NCBI RefSeq assembly: GCF_001441165.1
Contig: NZ_CP013126.1
Coordinates: 1,021,551-1,085,550 of the forward strand
DNA: 64,000 nt
Origin: Acidipropionibacterium acidipropionici
Lineage (GTDB): Bacteria > Actinomycetota > Actinomycetes > Propionibacteriales > Propionibacteriaceae
Direction: 5' to 3'
A program made the position numbers and the translations under genes. Below, one piece after another: positions 60,910 to 64,000 of this stretch (position 1 is its first letter; each line of letters opens with the position of its first letter). The notes under the pieces were generated by a model. It did no database searches and was not told the origin of the DNA. It saw only the letters and a program-made list of their open reading frames with translations.

Positions 60910-63333
60910 TCATGCGTGCTTCACCCGGTCGGCCTCCTCGGCCCGCTTGGCATCGTTGAACCGGTCCAGGGTGCCCACCAGATACCCGGTGATCCTGCGG
61001 ATCCGCTCGAACCCCACCCCGTCAGAACCCTCATGGCGGCCGCATCCCGGGCAGACGTCGTCGATGATCCCGTTGTATCCGCACACCGGATCCCTGTCGA
61101 CGGGGTGATTGATGGAGCCGTAGCCCACCCCGGCGTCATGCATATGGCGCACGATCGCCTCGAAGGCCTCGACATTGCGGCTCGGATCCCCGTCCATCTC
61201 CACATACGAGATGTGCCCGCCGTTGGTGAGGGCGTGGAAGGGGGCCTCGCGGTCGATCTTGTCGGACGCCGTGATCGGGAAGTACACCGGGACGTGGAAG
61301 CCGTTGGTGTAGTAGTCGCGGTCGGTGATGCCGGGCAGGACGCCGAAGCGCTCCCGGTCGATGCGCAGGAACCGGCCGGACAGCCCCTCGGCAGGAGTGG
61401 CGAAGGTGGAGAAGTTCAGCCCGGTCTCCTCGCAGGCCCGGTCGGTGCGCTCCCGCATCCGCCCGATGATCCGCAGGCCCAGCTTCTCGGCCTCCTCGGA
61501 CTCGCCGTGATGCGTCCCGACGAGCGCCACCAGCGCCTCGGCCAGCCCGATGAACCCGACCGACAGCGTGCCGTGCTTGAGCACCTCGGCCACCGGGTCG
61601 TCGGGACGCAGACCCTCCGAGTCGACCCACACCCCCTGGCCCATGAGGAAGGGGAAGTTGCGGACCCTCTTCTGCGACTGGATCTTGAGGCGGTCCAGCA
61701 GCTGCTCGATGACCAGATCCATCATCTCGTCGAGGCTCGTGAAGAAGCGGTCGACGTCGTGGTCGGCGAGGATCGCCAGGCGGGGCAGGTTGATGCTGGT
61801 GAAGGACAGGTTGCCCCGCCCGTAGGTGATCTCCCGGGAGGGGTCGTGGACGTTGGCCATCACACGGGTGCGGCAGCCCATGTAGGCCACCTCCGTCTCG
61901 GGATGCCCGGGCCGGTGGTACTGGGCGTTGAAGGGGGCGTCCTGGAAGGAGAAGTTGGGGAAGAGCCGCTTGGCGCTGGTGCGGCAGGCCAGCTGGAAGA
62001 GGTCGTAGTTGGGGTCGCCGGGGTTGTAGTTGACGCCCTCGGCCACCCGGAAGATCTGGATCGGGAAGATCGCGGTCTCCCCGCCGCCCAGCCCGGCCTG
62101 GGTGCATTCGAGCAGGCAGCGGACGACGAGACGGGCCTCTGCGCTGGTGTCGGTGCCGTAGTTGATCGAGGAGAACGGCGTCTGCGCCCCGGCCCGCGAG
62201 TTCATGGTGTTGAGGTTGGCGATGAAGGCCTCCATCGCCTGGTAGGTGAGGCGCTCGGTCTCGGCGACGGCCTGCCGACGGACTCTCGCGGCGATCCGGT
62301 CGGCCTCGGCGGCGTCGATCCCCAGCGTCGCGAAGAGGGTGCGGACGCCGTCGCGCTCAGCTCGCAGCGCGTCCGGCCCCGGGTCCAGGACCCAGTCGGA
62401 GGCGACCTCGGCGGCGCGGCCGGCGTCGGCGTCATCCCCTCCCATGAGCAGCCAGGCCTGGACCAGGCCGGAGCGGGCGCGCGATCGCAGCGTCTTCGCG
62501 ACGCCGGGGGCCATGTCGCGGTCGAAGTCGGGGACGGCCTGGCCGCCGTGCTGGTCGTTCTGGTTGGACTGGATGGCGATGCAGGCCAGGGCCGCGTAGG
62601 AGCCGATGCTCTGCGGGGGCCTCAGGACGCCGTGGCCGGTGGAGAACCCGCGCTCGAAGAGCCTTGTGAGGTCGATCTGGCAGCAGGTGGTGGTGAGGGT
62701 GAGGAAGTCGAGGTCGTGGATGTGGATGTCGCCGTCGCGGTGGGCGGCGGCGTGGGCGGGATCGAGCACCTGGAGCATGTTGAACTGCTTGGCGGACTCG
62801 GATCCGAAGCGCAGCATCGACCCCATCGCCGAGTGGGCGTCGATGTTGGCGTTCTCGCGCTTGGCGTCGCAGTCCTCGGCGGAGGCGAAGGTGATGTCGC
62901 GCAGCGCCGTCATGAGGGAGGACTGCTCCTCGCGGCGGAAGGTGCGGTGCTGCCGGTAGAGGATGTAGGCCTTCGCGGTCTCGCCGTGGCCCTGGGCCAT
63001 GAGGACCTTCTCGACGGTGTCCTGGATCTCCTCGACGCCGGGCTCGGCGGTGTGGGCGGCCACGAGCCCGTTGAGGACGCCGAGGGTCACCTGGAGGGCG
63101 AGGGGCTGGGGATCGGGGGTCTGCGTGGCGGTGAAGGCGCGGGCGACGGCGCGGGTGATGCGTCCGGTGTCGAAGGGGACCGTTCTGCCGTCGCGTTTGC
63201 GCACCGCGGTGGGGATGCTGACCGTTCTGGGGGCGACCGCCGGGCCGGTGGTGGCCTGCATCGGGTCCGGGGCCGGACTGGGGGCGTGGGTGGTGTTCTG
63301 TCCGGCGCGGATGGAGTCTTCCGTGATCCTCAT
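60910..63333 (-). CDS. nrdD: Anaerobic (class III) ribonucleoside-triphosphate reductase
   Basis: 807 residues, reducing NTPs to dNTPs anaerobically. N-terminal ATP-cone (VRKRDGRTVPFDTGRITRAV, about 45-140), ten-stranded barrel, zinc-site cysteines DPVCGYNG and DVCPGCGRHEG, and the glycyl-radical site RRITGYLVGTLDRFNDAKRA near residue 785. GAGGAGAAG precedes ATG 63333. Operon with nrdG. Riboswitch 4 and NrdR boxes precede it, so the gene should be off when cobalamin can support a class II enzyme encoded elsewhere. Confidence 0.93.
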   Translation of the reverse strand: MRITEDSIRAGQNTTHAPSPAPDPMQATTGPAVAPRTVSIPTAVRKRDGRTVPFDTGRITRAVARAFTATQTPDPQPLALQVTLGVLNGLVAAHTAEPGVEEIQDTVEKVLMAQGHGETAKAYILYRQHRTFRREEQSSLMTALRDITFASAEDCDAKRENANIDAHSAMGSMLRFGSESAKQFNMLQVLDPAHAAAHRDGDIHIHDLDFLTLTTTCCQIDLTRLFERGFSTGHGVLRPPQSIGSYAALACIAIQSNQNDQHGGQAVPDFDRDMAPGVAKTLRSRARSGLVQAWLLMGGDDADAGRAAEVASDWVLDPGPDALRAERDGVRTLFATLGIDAAEADRIAARVRRQAVAETERLTYQAMEAFIANLNTMNSRAGAQTPFSSINYGTDTSAEARLVVRCLLECTQAGLGGGETAIFPIQIFRVAEGVNYNPGDPNYDLFQLACRTSAKRLFPNFSFQDAPFNAQYHRPGHPETEVAYMGCRTRVMANVHDPSREITYGRGNLSFTSINLPRLAILADHDVDRFFTSLDEMMDLVIEQLLDRLKIQSQKRVRNFPFLMGQGVWVDSEGLRPDDPVAEVLKHGTLSVGFIGLAEALVALVGTHHGESEEAEKLGLRIIGRMRERTDRACEETGLNFSTFATPAEGLSGRFLRIDRERFGVLPGITDRDYYTNGFHVPVYFPITASDKIDREAPFHALTNGGHISYVEMDGDPSRNVEAFEAIVRHMHDAGVGYGSINHPVDRDPVCGYNGIIDDVCPGCGRHEGSDGVGFERIRRITGYLVGTLDRFNDAKRAEEADRVKHA

Positions 63334-63404
63334 GCGCTTCTCCTCGCAGCGTCTGGGCGCGTGGAAGATCCGCTGTCGGCGGGCCCTCCCACGGGGCCGT
63401 GCGT

Positions 63405-63625
63405 CCGGGCGAGTGACGCCCGGGTGTCGGCAGGTCTTCGGGCTCCAGGACGTTCCGGCCGACGCCGGGTTCCTACCGGGCGACGCTTCCCAGCCGTGAG
63501 GCCAGTGCTCGGATGCCGGTGATTGCCGGGTCTCCAGTCGCCTGTCGTTTCCTGATACCGCTGCGGGGCAGTCCCGGATTCCCACCGGGTTCCCTCTTGA
63601 GGGGTGTGCGCCGGATCTCCATCTG
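63405..63625 (-). promoter_or_regulatory. Cobalamin riboswitch 4 (nrdDG)
   Basis: On the minus strand: GAGGGAACCCGGTGGGAATC, then CGGGACTGCCCCGCAGCGGT (63600-63555), a long central arm, and GAGCCCGAAGACCTGCCGAC (about 63440-63420). Standard cobalamin aptamer, about 75 bases upstream of nrdD. Confidence 0.92.
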
Positions 63626-63648
63626 ATCTCCAGCGAAACCCCCTACCC

Positions 63649-63696
63649 CCACTACATCTAGTAGATGCCGGTGGGGACCAACACAAGATGAGGCTA
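63649..63696 (-). promoter_or_regulatory. nrdDG promoter overlapped by two NrdR-like boxes
   Basis: Minus strand: TTGTGT (-35), 17 bases, TACTAG (-10). The first box CCACTACATCTAGTAG (63649-63664) matches the 16-bp NrdR consensus ACACWATATMTWGTGT at 12 positions; a weaker ACACAAGATGAGGCTA begins at 63681, exactly 32 bases (three helical turns) away. Boxes cover the -10 and -35 respectively. Confidence 0.6.
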
Positions 63697-64000
63697 TACC
63701 CCATGGACGAGGAGGTGTGGGAGGGGGTCTCGGAAAGTGTCGTGATCGCACGTGGACGTCGTGGCCCGTCGGCGTCGGGGCCCGAGCCCGTCGCGCCCGA
63801 TGACCGTTGCTGCCCGGCACTCTCTGCTCGCCCATCCGCCCTCCACCCTCTGCTGGCCCATCCGCCCTCCACCCTCTGCTGGCCCGTCGCCGCCTCTGCC
63901 CCTTCCACTGGCCCGTCGCCGCCCGACCCCTCCGGGGCCTCCTATGTCTCAGCTGTGGGGAATTTGCTCCCAACACGCCGTCCTCCGTCCCCGGCGGGCT
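63697..64000. other. Right-hand edge, no supported gene
   Basis: About 300 bases. Contains a 26-bp tandem repeat (63830-63855 and 63856-63881, starting GCCCATCCGCCCTCC, with a partial third copy). Open frames on both strands are low-complexity Arg/Gly/Pro-rich shadows. Confidence 0.5.

Noticed and set aside
63330-63976. Arg/Gly-rich minus-strand frames upstream of nrdD
   Set aside because: They overlap riboswitch 4, the promoter and tandem repeats, and lack any domain.

Overview
The window is GC-rich (about 68-70%), with actinobacterial ribosome binding sites, several probable leaderless starts and very dense cobalamin-responsive RNA control. The gene content (Pat-type aminotransferase, GlnP with two binding domains, galactitol-type PTS operon, cobalamin-controlled class III ribonucleotide reductase) suggests a member of the Propionibacteriaceae, possibly Acidipropionibacterium. 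That assignment is inference from gene content, not from a database match.

Layout. 1-137: C-terminus of a probable patatin-like protein. 230-6100 (mostly minus): aromatic aminotransferase, GlnPQ-type amino-acid ABC transporter, enolase gene broken by an internal deletion. 6290-9760 (plus): lipoate ligase-like protein, then a YtrA-type regulator with an ABC ATPase and permease. 9860-13905 (minus): HAD phosphatase, arginase remnant, glycerol-3-phosphate dehydrogenase and FGGY kinase. 14030-20080: a polyol module (PTS IIA, IIC, IIB, zinc dehydrogenase) divergent from a PRD regulator and a class II aldolase. 20260-23330: P1B-4-like metal ATPase and secreted polysaccharide deacetylase. 23450-29850 (plus): riboswitch 1 ahead of DUF305 and Fe-S membrane proteins; riboswitch 2 ahead of btuFCD and a ferredoxin-like gene. 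29950-31000: small HTH gene and a higBA pair.

31150-59600 is the accessory heart. Its core is a colinear minus-strand cluster of 14 genes (56322 down to 39497) behind cobalamin riboswitch 5. In transcription order it encodes an alpha/alpha-barrel (intrinsic-factor-like) secreted protein, an LRR surface protein, a secreted protein with a possible DUF4430-like beta domain, a membrane-anchored surface protein, ECF-type T, A and S components, MoxR ATPase, DUF58, a small membrane protein, two VWA proteins, a TPR protein and a second alpha-barrel surface protein. I interpret this as a cell-surface cobalamin or corrinoid capture and uptake machine with a MoxR-VWA chaperone-like module. The A component lacks key catalytic residues. 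Flanking it are inverted, mosaic duplications: alpha-barrel gene, SGNH hydrolase with PKD and thrombospondin-3 segments, and small single-pass membrane proteins. One copy is split by an IS256-family element with an 8-bp target duplication, and an IS5-like element lies nearby.

59700-64000: riboswitch 3 ahead of a lone ribbon-helix-helix gene, then nrdDG (minus) behind riboswitch 4 and a promoter overlapped by two NrdR-like boxes. Five cobalamin riboswitches within 64 kb, a btu system, an ECF system and a possible Co2+ exporter make cobalt and cobalamin economy the theme of the right-hand two thirds.
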